From Marchantia polymorpha subsp. ruderalis (taxonomy: Eukaryota > Streptophyta > Marchantiopsida > Marchantiales > Marchantiaceae): a DNA stretch of 64,000 nt. Positions 38,382-49,339 of this stretch are shown here, in pieces (positions within the stretch are counted from its first letter, which is position 1; the number at the start of each line of letters is the position of its first letter). The position numbers and the translations under genes were made by a program. The DNA is taken from positions 17,816,501-17,880,500 of the forward strand of contig AP031356.1 in NCBI GenBank assembly GCA_037833965.1, given 5' to 3'. The notes beneath the pieces are model-generated. The model saw only the letters and a list, made by a program, of their open reading frames with translations. It had not been told where the DNA came from and made no database searches.

Positions 38382-41300
38382 AGTAGTATCAGAGCTCGGG
38401 TTTGAATTTCCGCCGAGAACCATGTTTGGATCCATGAAGAAGATCGACAAGTTTAAAGGAGAAACAGTTTCAGTCTGTGGCGGATCAAGATGCAAGCTTT
38501 GCTAAAGCAACATGGTTTGTGAGCACCATTGACAAAGTATAAGAATGGAATGGACGCAAACTCTGCAGAATACAAAACTATGGAGGTGAGGGCTCATTCG
38601 ATGATTATGTTGTGTCTCTCTAACAATGTCATCACAGAAGTTGCAGATCAGGAAACCGCCGCCGCCTTGTGGTTGAAGTTGGAGAGCCTATATATGACGA
38701 AGTCGCTGACTAGCAAGCTGATGCTAAAGCAGCATCTTTTCAGCGTACGCATGTCTAAAGATACGCCCCTTAGGGAATAAATTGATAAATTAAATACAAT
38801 TTTGCTAGATTTGCGTAATATTGATGAGAAGGTGTCGGATGAGGACGCTGCCTTGATTCTGTTGGATTCTCTGCCTTTGTCGTATGAGAATTTTGTGCAG
38901 TCTTTCATCGTTGGGAAAGAAACTGTGTCTTTGGAAGAGTTTAGGTCTTCGCTTCACAACAAGAAACTGCGTCACAACGCAGTTGGTTCAGGTTCAGGTG
39001 TAGACAATCAGGCTTCCAGGTTAAAGGCCAATGGAAATAAGGATGGTAAAAAGTGTAAGAAAAAAAAGCATCATAAATCAAAATCTAAATTACCCAAAAA
39101 CATCTGTGCATACTGTCAGGAGAAGGGTCATTGGAAGAATGAATGCCCGAAGAGAAAAAAGCACCAGCAAGAGCAGAAATCTGGTTCTACTGCAGCAGCA
39201 GAAGATAATGCTGATTCAGAAAATGATATTGTGCTAGTTGCTGATGAACACACTCATCGATCTGATGTGTGGATTCTTGACTCAGAAGCATCGTATCATA
39301 TCATTACAACAAGGGAGTTGTTCACAACATATAGCTGCGTAGATGGAGGTAGTGTCTTTATGGCAAACGGCTCTGTCTGCCAGGTGATTAAGATTGGCTC
39401 AATTAGGTTCAGAACACATGACGGAAAATTTTGCACAATCAAGGACGTCACGCATGTTCCACTTTTAAAGAAGGATCTGTTGTCTTTTAGTCTGCTTGAC
39501 AGTAAAGGTTACAGTTTCAAAGACGAAGATGGAGGTTTGAATGTGTGCAAAGGTTCATATGTGATTTTGAGAGGAGTCAAGCAAGGAACTTAGTATGTCT
39601 TACAGGGCTTTATAGTAACAGGTTCTGCAGCTGTTGCATCAGTGTTTAAGGATGTTGATCTGACCAGACTATGGCATATGAGGCTTGCTCATATGAGTGA
39701 GCGTGGAATGCAAATTTTGTCGAAAAAAAATCTTCTGGGAGCTCACAAGACCAAGAGTCTAGAATTATGTGAGCATTGTGTGTTTGGGAAACTACACCGC
39801 AGCAAGTTTCCTAAGGCAGTTCACCGAACAAAGGACACGCTGGATTACTAACATTCAGATGGTTGGGATCCCTCTCGTGTTGAGTCTCTTAGCGGCTACA
39901 GGTACTTTCTGTCTATCATTGATGACTACTCTCGGATGACGTGAGTATTTATGATGAGGCATAAAGGAGAGGCTTTCAGTAGATTCAATGAATGGAAGAC
40001 TCTAGTTGAAAATCAGACACGAAAGAAGGTCAAAAGGCTGCGAAGAGATAATGGTCTGGAGTTTTGTTCATCTAAGTTCAATGAGTTCTGCAAGAATGAG
40101 GGAATTGCTTGGCATCACACAGTCAGGTATACACCACAGCAGAATGGTGTAGAAGAACGAATGAATCAGACACTATTGGAGAAAGCTAGATGCATGCTTT
40201 TCAATGCTGGTCTTGCTAGAAGGTTGTGGGCTGAAGTTGTTACAATAGCCTGCTATCTGGTCAATCAGAGCCCACGCACAAGCATTGACTGCAAAACACC
40301 TCACTAGGTGTGCACTGAAAGATCTGCTGATTACTCAAATCTGAGAGTTTTTGGCTGCACAACTTACTATCAGGTAAATGAGGGTAAGTTAGAGCCGAAA
40401 GCTAAGAAGAGAGTTTTCATGAGTTATAGTGCTGGTGTGAAAGGGTACAGAATTTGGTCTGACAATAAGATTAGACTGAGTAGGAGCATAGTCTTTTATG
40501 AGAGCTCCATGCTGAAAGCCAAAGAGAAGACCAATGATATAGCAGAGAAAGAGGTTGTTGCTGAGGAGATGGAGGTGTAATTTGTTCCATAGGAAAATCA
40601 AGCACCTATGTTGGTCAAAAACCAACTACCACAACCACTTACAGATGAGTAGGATACAGATTAGTGGAGATTGTACTACTAGAAACAGGTTCTAATGAAG
40701 TTGTGCATCAAATTGTTGCTCTAGACCGACCAAGCGAGTGTCGGAGTCAGACCTCTAGCAAGGTATAGGTTCGATGATCTGGTAGGATATGCATTGCATG
40801 TGGCCAAGGAGGTGGATGATAATGAGCCGTACAGCTACAAAGCTGCAATATCTAAGAGTTAATGAGCACAGTGGCTTGCTGCAATGGGAGAGAGATGGAG
40901 TCTCTTCATAAGAATCAGATTTGGAAGCTGGTCAGACTTCCTGCTCATATAAAGGTAGTTATTTGCAAGTGGGTTTTCAAGAAGAACGAAGGAATTTCTG
41001 CTGCAGAGGGTATAAAGTTTAAAGCACGAGTGGTTGCAAGAGGTTTCAGTAAGAGAGAGGGAGTAGACTACAACAAGATCTTCTCACCAGTGATTAGACA
41101 TACGTCAATCAGGGTGCTGCTAGCAATAGGTGCACATCAGGATCTGAAACTTGAGCAACTAGAGGTGAAACAACTTTCTTACATGGAGAGTTGGAGGAGG
41201 AAATAAATATGACGCAGCCAGATGGATTCTAGGTTCTAAGAAAAGAGAATCATGTCTGCAAGTTGAAGAAGTCCTTATATGGACTAAAGCAGTCCCCAAG

Positions 41301-42467
41301 GCAGTGGTATAAGCGGTTTGACAGTTACATGAAGCAGCTTGGCTACAACAGAAGTCCGTATGATTGTTGTGTGTACTAAATGAGGCACAAGGTGGTTCAC
41401 GCATTTATCTGATTTTGTATGTTGATGATATGTTTATTGTTGCTAAGAGTAAGTCAGACATCCAGAAGTTGAAGGCTTCACTCAGTGCAGAATTTGAGAT
41501 GAAAGATTTGGGTGCTGCTCGTAAGATTCTGGGAGTTGAAATCTATAGGGAAAGGAAGAAGAGAAAACTCTTCCTCTCACCGGAAGGGTACATCAAGAAG
41601 ATGTTAAGCAGATTTGGAATGTCTTTAGCCAAGCCTATAGATACTCCAATCGCGTCTAACTACAAGTTGGAAATGTACTCAGTTCAGACTGAAGAGGAGA
41701 AGGAGTACATGTCTCGAGTCTCATATGCTAGTGCAGTTGGAAGTCTGATGTATGCTACGGTCTACACTCGAACAGATCTAGCATTCGCTGGTAGTGTGGT
41801 AAGTCAATACATGATCAAGCCTCAAAAAGAACATTGGCAAGCTCTGAAGAGAATTTTCAGGTATCTTAGAGGTACCTCTGATATTGGTCTCTGTTATAGG
41901 AATGACACTCAGTGCTTAGTTGCTAGTTATTCAGCGTCTGATTATGCAGGAGATGTGGACAGTAGGAGATCTATGACTGGTTATGTGTTCACTCTTGGAG
42001 GTTTTGTGATAAGCTGGAAGGCAACTCTACAACCTACAGTTACTTTGTCTACAACAGAGGCAGAGTATATGGCTTTGACAGAAGCTGCTAAGGATGTAAT
42101 ATGGCTAAAGGGACTGGTTAATGATCTAGGCCTACATCAAGATCAGGCTTTAGTGTATTGTGACAGCTTGAGTGCAATATGCTTAACTAAGGATCATGTC
42201 CATCATGAAAAGACAAAGCACATTGATGTTAGGTACCATTTTCTAAGGAATGAGAAGAGAATCCAAGTGAAGAAAGTAGGGACAGCAGATAGCCCTGTTG
42301 ATATGTTCACCAAGCCAGTTCCTGAGAGCAAATTCCAACACTGTCTAGACTTGCTCAACATTAGAGATCATTAACAATTCTGAGGCAGAGGGAAATGTTT
42401 GTTTATCTAGCACTATCATGGTGCATCTAAAGAGTCTACCAGGAGGATTCAAGTCAAGGAAGAGATT

Positions 42468-42822
42468 CGTTGTGATGATTTAAATACGAAGACTGAATCA
42501 CACACTATGACAGGTAGCACTAGGGTCTCGTTGCCAAATCAGCGAGTTGGGAGTCCATGGAGCGGAGACGCTCCAGGGCCAAACGGTACACGATGTTTGT
42601 AGTTCGGGCTTTAATGGTTTGTCTATTATTATATATTGGGCCGTTGTCTTGCGGTACAATTCTGGTAGGGTAGTAGCTATGTAAACTCTAGCCGTCGTAA
42701 TCTCTAATTCTATCTCTAATCAAAATCTGATCTCCCTCTGCCCGTGGATGTAGTCAATTTGGTGAGCCACGTAAATCTGTGTGTTGTTCTTTGTCTTTAT
42801 TGTTTTCAAATCTGTTATAACA
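42468..42822 (+). repeat. 3' LTR of the copia element
   Basis: About 355 bp, aligned to the 5' LTR from GTTGTGATGA to TTATAACA. It carries a small insertion absent from the 5' LTR and lacks the TCTTCG array. The overall divergence judged by eye is around a tenth or more of positions, pointing to an old insertion. Confidence 0.9.
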
Positions 42823-42829
42823 AAAACCA

Positions 42830-45800
42830 TAGAAGCTGATATCCTCATGTACTTTCTGCGGCTTGGAGTTTACGGTTCCAGCTCATACCAAACTGAGGCA
42901 TTCAGCGAGATAGTTGCATTCGTGATTTGGCGGCATTCAGTCCGGAGATGACAGCTCATGTCGTAAAGCGGTACATTCCGCCGATACCAACAGGGCCACG
43001 GCACTCATACTCGGCACCCTCTTTTTTGCAATCGATCATCATGAGAAATGAATTAAATAATTATTCCACATGATTAATTTTTTCCAATCTAGAGATTGCT
43101 CTCTACACGCAAAACATTCAAAAAACTCTCCTCATACTTGGGCTCTTGTGTCTAATGCCATGAAGCAAAACTCTCGCACCGCCAAATTGATCCCACATCA
43201 GATGAAGACGCAACAATAAATGTCTCGAACAGAGTTGTTTGGTTCCGTTTGATCTAGGGGAGCTAGCGAGGAAGGTTTTCTTCCGTATCGCGTCGGTATT
43301 ATCCGTAACCTCTCCAACCGGAAGATTGCGATCTTGGAAAAGCGGATCTAGCAAGCATCGGGCTTCCACTAGACTCATCCGCTGGGTTACAAACGACAAC
43401 GATGATAAGGAAAACTGTGGGTAAGAGGTTAGAGCTAAATCTCTCACGGGATCCCAACCGAGGCCACCAGGATGACTCGATTCAGTCAGTCACCGACTGT
43501 CACAGAGGAACCTCAAGTTCACGCATGAGTTATCGTCGAGTAGAGCAGTAACAGTCCGTCTAGCTTGTATTTTGCTTCGCGGTAATTTCATTGAACCTAA
43601 AACTTTGTTCAATTTACTTTAAAACATCAAGTACAACTAACCTTGTTTCTTGCATTGTTAATGTTCTTCAATGTTGCTTCCTAGCAACGGTTGATATCCA
43701 AAGTCACATTATTGCTTTTTTGAACCTCTACAATTCGATATTTGCATTAAATGGAATAGGTTTTTGCTTAAAAGTTATGCAGTTTATATATCTTCTTTAA
43801 CTTAAATAAATTCAATATTATAAAGGACGATAGGACATGAACAAGTCCTACTATGATGGAAGCAAGGTCTAGGAAGGTACTAGGCCTCAATAACATCACA
43901 AGAGGAGAATATGACATGATTTGAATAAAATACTTGAATCATCCCTAGAACAAATAGTATAGATAATTGTAGTTGTCATCTAACCATATTGTCTTTGTTA
44001 GTTGATTCAAAGACTAGGATAAGTTCTCAACTCTTTCCATATCCATATAACTGGATACTTGATGATTCTTGTCAATTTACTCTAAGGCTTGGAAAAAAAA
44101 TTGACTTCATTCTATGCCAACATGTCAGTATAGCTTGTTGTTGTACCTCTAGATGTAGAACGTCAAAACGGATAAAAGATTAACAAGAATGAATTCAAAA
44201 TCAATCATACAAAAAATTAGGTCTTGATTGTGATCACTACTTTATGTGCTCACACATGTGAGATGTAGGATTGCCCATATGAGAGGATGGTGATAGCAAT
44301 CTAGCTTGACTCCAATTGAAGTTGTGTTCGATATGAATAGTGTTAAGAAGGAAGTTTCAACGTGAAGAGTGCGGTTTAGTATGAGGGTTAGATTAAATAT
44401 AGTCAAGTTTTGAGCATGGCAAGAAATTTCACATGAAATCTACCGTAGTGGTGAAAATATGAAATACAAATGATCCAAATGCGAAATTCAAAATAGACCT
44501 TTGCTATTGCAACATTAACTTCCTCCTTGACTTGACAATATCTTTAAAAATCAAGAATTTGCTGAGAAAAGGAAAAAATACAAATGTCTAGATAAAATTT
44601 CAATAATAGAAAATAGACTCTAGAAGTTATTTTTCACTTTGATTGACATGGCTCTATGGATCCATTTTTCAATTACTCACTCTAAAATATTTTCTTCATT
44701 CAGAAGTCACAATTCAAAATTTGACATATATATACGAATTTATGTCATAACATATGCATCACAAATATAGCTTTGTATGTATAATTGCGGTATTATATCC
44801 TTGGTATTATATTTATGTATTATATAATATCACTTGTATATATATATAATAAAAAATATGTAGTGGAATATGTAGGAGTCCGCACAAGTGTTGTTAGTTA
44901 GATTTCATATTTGTCATAGATTTTACTTGAAATGGAAAGCCAAAAGTTGCCCGTTGGTAGAAGTTCGGAACTTCCTACAAACAGTGCGATCTCAACTCAA
45001 TGTACTGAAAGCATTTTGCTTGTAACAAAAAGGTGATTGCACATGCGATCCACAGCCGTAATCACTATGCGGCTGTGGATCGCATGTGCAATCACTATGC
45101 TAGCGATAAAAATCGTGCACATTCAATAGGCTAACTAAATGTGGGTTCCAACCATCTTGAAAGAAAATGGTATGATTAATCATTAGTTCTTTGGTTCTGT
45201 CAACAACAACCGGAATAAGTTAGTGTACTTTGAAGAATTATGAGGACAATTTATTCTCTAGCATTAGTAAGCATTTTGATTTCTTAAAAAGGTACAAACA
45301 GTAGAAATTCTATACACTATTTGCATTTGTTAATCATCACACACTATGTTATTTTCCACATTTGAGCATCCGGCATAGAAGATGTTCTTTTAGTTGCTTT
45401 GCGGCAGCTTTCTACTTCCTTGTACAGAAGCTATTAGTGGTCAATTGATGGAGGATGAATATTTATATTTAGACATGTTTATTTTAATCAGTCGCATAAT
45501 TTATCTAAATCAACTTGATTTAATCGCATAATGAATGATTAGTTTAAGCGGAGATCAAATGAATGGAAGAAAAGAAAGATTGGATAAGAAGTTAAGGTTT
45601 TAATTGTACAGTTGAATTTGCAAATTGTTTATTCTTAAACGTTGAAATTTTCTTCAATTAAAAGATCTGAGAAAAATTGTTGTTTTACTCATAGATCTTT
45701 GGATGATATACCACTAGATGGCTCCAACATTGGAAGCTTATGTCACGAATCATGAATTGAGTTTACATGTTGTATCATCCAAAACTAACACTAGCTGAAG

Positions 45801-47050
45801 CATTTGAGAAACCTATGGTACAACATATGGTCCCTTAATTTAGTTGCAATAATGAAGGAACATTTAGGTTATTTAGACGTCTCCGCATACAATTGTCTAT
45901 TTTAGTCATGCTTGCTTACATGTAATCAATGTTTTTATTCTCACATTGAGCAAGATTTAGTTGATCTGCCTTTACCTTAAACGACGCCACAAATGTGCAG
46001 GATAAGCGGGTGATCAACTTGATGGGCTGTTCACTAGTTGCAACGTTTTTGGTAACATTTTATAATGAAACTGTGTTAATAAAGTGCAATGAATTTGTTA
46101 AAATGAATTTTAAATTGCAAGCTATGACTTGTAGTGCATATGTGTAAATTTTCTACTAGTTTTGTCTTATCAAAAATATCAAAAGGATGGTAGAAGTAGA
46201 CAATTGTTTTGAAGCTTTTCAACATTAGATGAAAAAAGACTATCCTACAGCAAGAATGAACGCTTTGTTAATCTATGGATGTTCCGCTTCTACAACAATT
46301 CACAAAGCATCATGATCAAGCTGTGCAAGAACTTACATCGAATGAGTTCATGTTTAAGTACAATTATGCACCCCATGCGATCTACAAACTTTGCATGGAT
46401 GTTTTAAAATAAATAAAGTTTATGTTCAATAGGTTAAATTTGACACATCTTTGATTGAAGTTGTTGGACAAGATATGCATTGAGAAATATGGTAATACGT
46501 ATCTGCTTATACTCTTTACAACGATTTGATGAAATATTCTCTACGATGGTGCTAAATAGGCGAGCATGGTAAAATCGGCATGTGCATCCTTGGGAGTCAA
46601 CATTTTCAACTCCCATTATAATATTGATATATCTGACCAATTGAAAGCTTTGGTTACATATGAGCAGGTCTCTCTAAATACGGCAAATATGGAACTTGAG
46701 AGTCCTATTTCTGTATTTCGTTTTCAGAAAATTCCGTATTTTCAAAAAAAAGTCTTTGTTATCTAGGTGTCTTTAGTAGAGAAATTGCTGGAGTCACTCA
46801 ACTAAACATTTGGGGTGACAGTTTGTGACAATATATTTGTTGACCTAGGTGGTATTACTGGAGAAACTACCAGAAATACTTAGCTAAAACTTTGCCGTGA
46901 CCGTTTGTGAGAGAAACTAATGGAGTTACTGGAGTAAAACTTGCAGCTTAACACCTTTGCAGCTTTGCTTTAAGCCAAGAACATCTGCGAAGATGGGAAG
47001 CATCAGATTTCAATGAAATAAACATAATTTTATCTAACGTTGAAGAATTG
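42830..47050. other. AT-rich intergenic stretch, no supported gene
   Basis: Nothing with recognisable domains was found. A minus-strand frame at 43,447-43,118 contains EVTDNTDAIRKKTFLASSP and LLLRLHLMWDQFGGARVLL, which look protein-like; it also follows an acceptor-like TTACCCACAG on that strand. I do not recognise the family, and it stands alone, so a gene fragment is the most that can be said. A perfect 26-bp inverted repeat lies at 45,033-45,095. Confidence 0.45.
45033..45095. repeat. Perfect 26-bp inverted repeat with an 11-base loop
   Basis: The left arm 45,033-45,058 (GTGATTGCACATGCGATCC and on to CACAGCCG) is the exact reverse complement of the right arm 45,070-45,095. The loop is TAATCACTATG, and the phrase ATCACTATG recurs right after the stem begins to close (45,061-45,069 and 45,091-45,099). 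It lies in AT-rich DNA but is itself about half GC. A transcript would form a very stable hairpin. Confidence 0.95.
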
Positions 47051-47470
47051 ACGAAATACAGTGATTTCAGACACACATTTTGCGCACTCTCCGCGTGATC
47101 TTGAATATGAATCCGGTACGGCATGTCGCAGAGAGACGCAAGACTGCGTCATTCGAACATTTATTAATCATAGACGTCTCGGCAATCTTTGCAGCAGCAC
47201 ATCGGCTGGCCGTCAGCGGGAGCTGCGGAGGGATGACCCGGGAGTCCGACGGGACCGAAGACCGATCGTGGGATGGGACGACCGCTGCCGCCGGAGCTGA
47301 AGTCCAGCTGTTGGGTAGGGACCCTGTCGTCGATCCCGCGCCAGTTGCTTTCTTCGGCCGCGCTCTGTTCGTTGGCGCCTGAGATGCGACAGGAGCAGCG
47401 CTGCAGGCTTCACTTTCACTTTGCGGCACCGAGGCGACGCGCAACGGCGAGACGGGCTCCGGCGCGGGGG

Positions 47471-47625
47471 ATGCACGCGCCTGCCTCAGTCTGAGAATCC
47501 GACTTCTGCCTCGGCGCTGTAGGCGTTTGGTTGCGGAGAGCCCGATTAGGTCACGTCGGTCGGGGTGGTCGATGAGGAGGAGGCCGGGACGAGCTGCGCA
47601 GGCAATTCGGTGCGAGAGTTGTTGA
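47471..47625 (+). promoter_or_regulatory. Two short upstream ORFs before the BFR1-like start
   Basis: An ATG at 47,471 opens a 7-codon frame (MHAPASV, stop at 47,492-47,494). Another ATG at 47,572 opens a 17-codon frame (MRRRPGRAAQAIRCESC, stop at 47,623-47,625). Both lie in the GC-rich stretch in front of the ATG at 47,739. They matter only if the transcript starts upstream of them, which is not shown. Confidence 0.3.
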
Positions 47626-47738
47626 TTCGAGGGCCGATTTGTGGTGGTGGCGTCGGTGGTCGCTGCTCGAGGAGTCGCGGTTCGTCTGGTGCTCGAGGTC
47701 GCGCTTCTCGTGGACGAAGCGCAGGGGTGGGGGGCGTC

Positions 47739-49337
47739 ATGGTGGAGCTCGTCGAGAGCGCTGTCCGGCCTCTGGACCTCGGGGTGGTTGCCGATGGCGA
47801 GGCGAAGGTCGCCCCGTCCCCGCGGGTGCAGAGGGTGAAGAGGCTCGAGCGGCCTCTGAAGGCAGTTCTGGATGAGCAGGTGGCGAAGGTTTTTGAGGAA
47901 ATTGATGGTCTGCAGGCCAGGATTTTCGAAATTAAGACTATCATCGATAGCAAGCAGCAAAACAAACATGTTTTGCCGCAAGATGTGGTGGAGGCCCGGA
48001 GCCAACTGAATGAGTTAACCGCCACTTTTCGATCTGTGATGGATGAGAAGAGGGCTCTGCGAGAAGAGCTGGATGTTGCCGACAAAACGAGGGAGAGGAT
48101 GCGTGCAGATGCAAGATCGTTACGCGAGAAGTTGCCGTACGTGCGTGTGGAGCAGATCGAGGAGGAGATCAAGAAGCTCGAGTACATGATGACTCACACG
48201 TCTCTCACTCTTCAGGAGGAGAAGAAATTGCTGCAGCAGGTGAAGGACCTGACGAAATCGAGGGACTTTGTCAGGGATTACAACGATAGAATGGAACAGA
48301 TTACTCTAGAAGAAGCTTCTCGGGCAGGGATCATGCAGATAATCCGGGAGAAGGATGAGATGCTGACGAGCTTGAAGGCACACCAGGATCAGCAAAGAAA
48401 GCTGTTGGCGCGGTTGCGAGAAAGGGATGCAGCTCAGGCCATCGACATTCCCAATCTGATTCAACAGAGAAATGATGCCTTTGACAAGATCAAGTCATTA
48501 CGGGACGAAGTGAAGGAGTTGAAAGCGGATTTCCGCGCTAAGGAAGACGAGTACTGGGAGAGGGAAAGGCAATGGAAGGAACAACAAGCTATTCAAAGGC
48601 GCAAAGATTACGAGAAGAGAGAAGCAGAACGCAAGGAGCGAGAGAAAATTCGCAAAGAGAGGGAACTCGAGAATTTTGTGGAACCTTACACTGACGAGAT
48701 AATTATCTGCGATCAGCTCATCTCGTACCTTCAGAAGCACGCCCCGGCAGTAGAGGAGAGCTCTTCTGCTGTGGCCGTAAAGGCAGAAATTGTCGCTCCG
48801 AAGGGTGTAGGGAATGTCCTTATCAGCAAAAAGAGCAGAAACGATGAAGAGCTAGACGGCTGGTTTCTTGGGTCTGGTGCCAAAGGCAAGGGTAAGAAGA
48901 CTAAAGCGCCAACTGCCACGAAGAGCAAGGAGAAGGAAAGACTGTCTTTGTCGCTGGATGTGCTGACTTCGTTTCAAAAGGTCAAGCTCTCGCCTCCTTT
49001 AACGGTTGGGGACGCACCCAAGGCGGTGGAAGATGTCAAATTGAAGAAAGAGGAGTATTTGAAGCTCCAAAAGGTAGCCAAAGAGAAGAGGGAGCGTGGG
49101 GAGGAGGCAGTGGTTGCAAAGGAAGCGACTCCCGAAATCAGAGCTCCTCTAGTGGAGGGGGTCAAGGACGAGGATCCCGAATTTGTCGCTCAAGCCACAG
49201 AGAAAGTCCCTGACCAGGTGGAGCTGCCCAACGATTTGGAGAAAATTGAGAAGGGCCTCCCTGAGAAGGTCATCGATGTTGAAGTCATCGATCCTGAAGT
49301 CGACGTCCTAGGCGGTGAGATCCTTACAGCAGCGTAA
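47739..49337 (+). CDS. BFR1-like coiled-coil protein (mRNP/ribosome-associated family)
   Basis: This is a single uninterrupted frame of 532 codons. The frame stays open upstream to 47,565 but has no ATG there, so the ATG at 47,739 (MVELVESAVRPL) is the natural start. Most of the protein is charged coiled coil (about residues 35-310). Marks of the fungal Bfr1 family in order are LPYVRVEQIEEEI (132-144) followed by LQEEKKLLQQVKDL, a basic Lys/Arg/Glu stretch near 270-310, EPYTDEIIICDQLISYLQKH (315-334), LDGWFLGSGAKGKGKK (from 372) and LDVLTSFQKVKLSPP (from 406) with VEDVKLKKEEYLKLQ. In yeast, Bfr1 binds polysomes and mRNPs at the ER. A similar role here is inference. The central part also resembles plant proton-pump interactor proteins, but the C-terminal blocks favour BFR1. 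No membrane segment is visible. ORFs on the opposite strand here are shadows. Confidence 0.75.
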   Translation: MVELVESAVRPLDLGVVADGEAKVAPSPRVQRVKRLERPLKAVLDEQVAKVFEEIDGLQARIFEIKTIIDSKQQNKHVLPQDVVEARSQLNELTATFRSVMDEKRALREELDVADKTRERMRADARSLREKLPYVRVEQIEEEIKKLEYMMTHTSLTLQEEKKLLQQVKDLTKSRDFVRDYNDRMEQITLEEASRAGIMQIIREKDEMLTSLKAHQDQQRKLLARLRERDAAQAIDIPNLIQQRNDAFDKIKSLRDEVKELKADFRAKEDEYWERERQWKEQQAIQRRKDYEKREAERKEREKIRKERELENFVEPYTDEIIICDQLISYLQKHAPAVEESSSAVAVKAEIVAPKGVGNVLISKKSRNDEELDGWFLGSGAKGKGKKTKAPTATKSKEKERLSLSLDVLTSFQKVKLSPPLTVGDAPKAVEDVKLKKEEYLKLQKVAKEKRERGEEAVVAKEATPEIRAPLVEGVKDEDPEFVAQATEKVPDQVELPNDLEKIEKGLPEKVIDVEVIDPEVDVLGGEILTAA

Positions 49338-49339
49338 GT

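Larger units (their letters stand above)
38031..42822 (+). mobile_element. Ty1/copia LTR retrotransposon, complete outline, coding region broken
   Basis: The element is 4,792 bp and bounded by two LTRs of about 350 bp, with a perfect 5-bp target duplication AAAAC on both sides (38,026-38,030 and 42,823-42,827). A primer-binding site resembling the initiator tRNA-Met complement (TAGTATCAGAGC) follows the 5' LTR, and a purine-rich tract (about 42,456-42,467) precedes the 3' LTR. Internal order is copia-like: gag (about 38.4-39.2 kb) with a CCHC zinc knuckle at 39,106-39,146, protease (about 39.27 kb), GAG-pre-integrase and integrase (about 39.64-40.5 kb), reverse transcriptase (about 40.86-41.5 kb, YVDDM motif at about 41.42 kb) and RNase H (about 41.9-42.3 kb). 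The coding region is interrupted by several breaks, so it is a fossil. The LTRs differ at many positions including small indels, so it is not a recent arrival. Confidence 0.93.

Noticed and set aside
47067-48187. Long minus-strand frames (312 and 213 codons) opposite the 5' part of the BFR1-like gene
   Set aside because: They are low-complexity Arg/Ser/Pro and Ser-rich translations opposite a well-supported coding frame in GC-rich DNA. No motif supports them.
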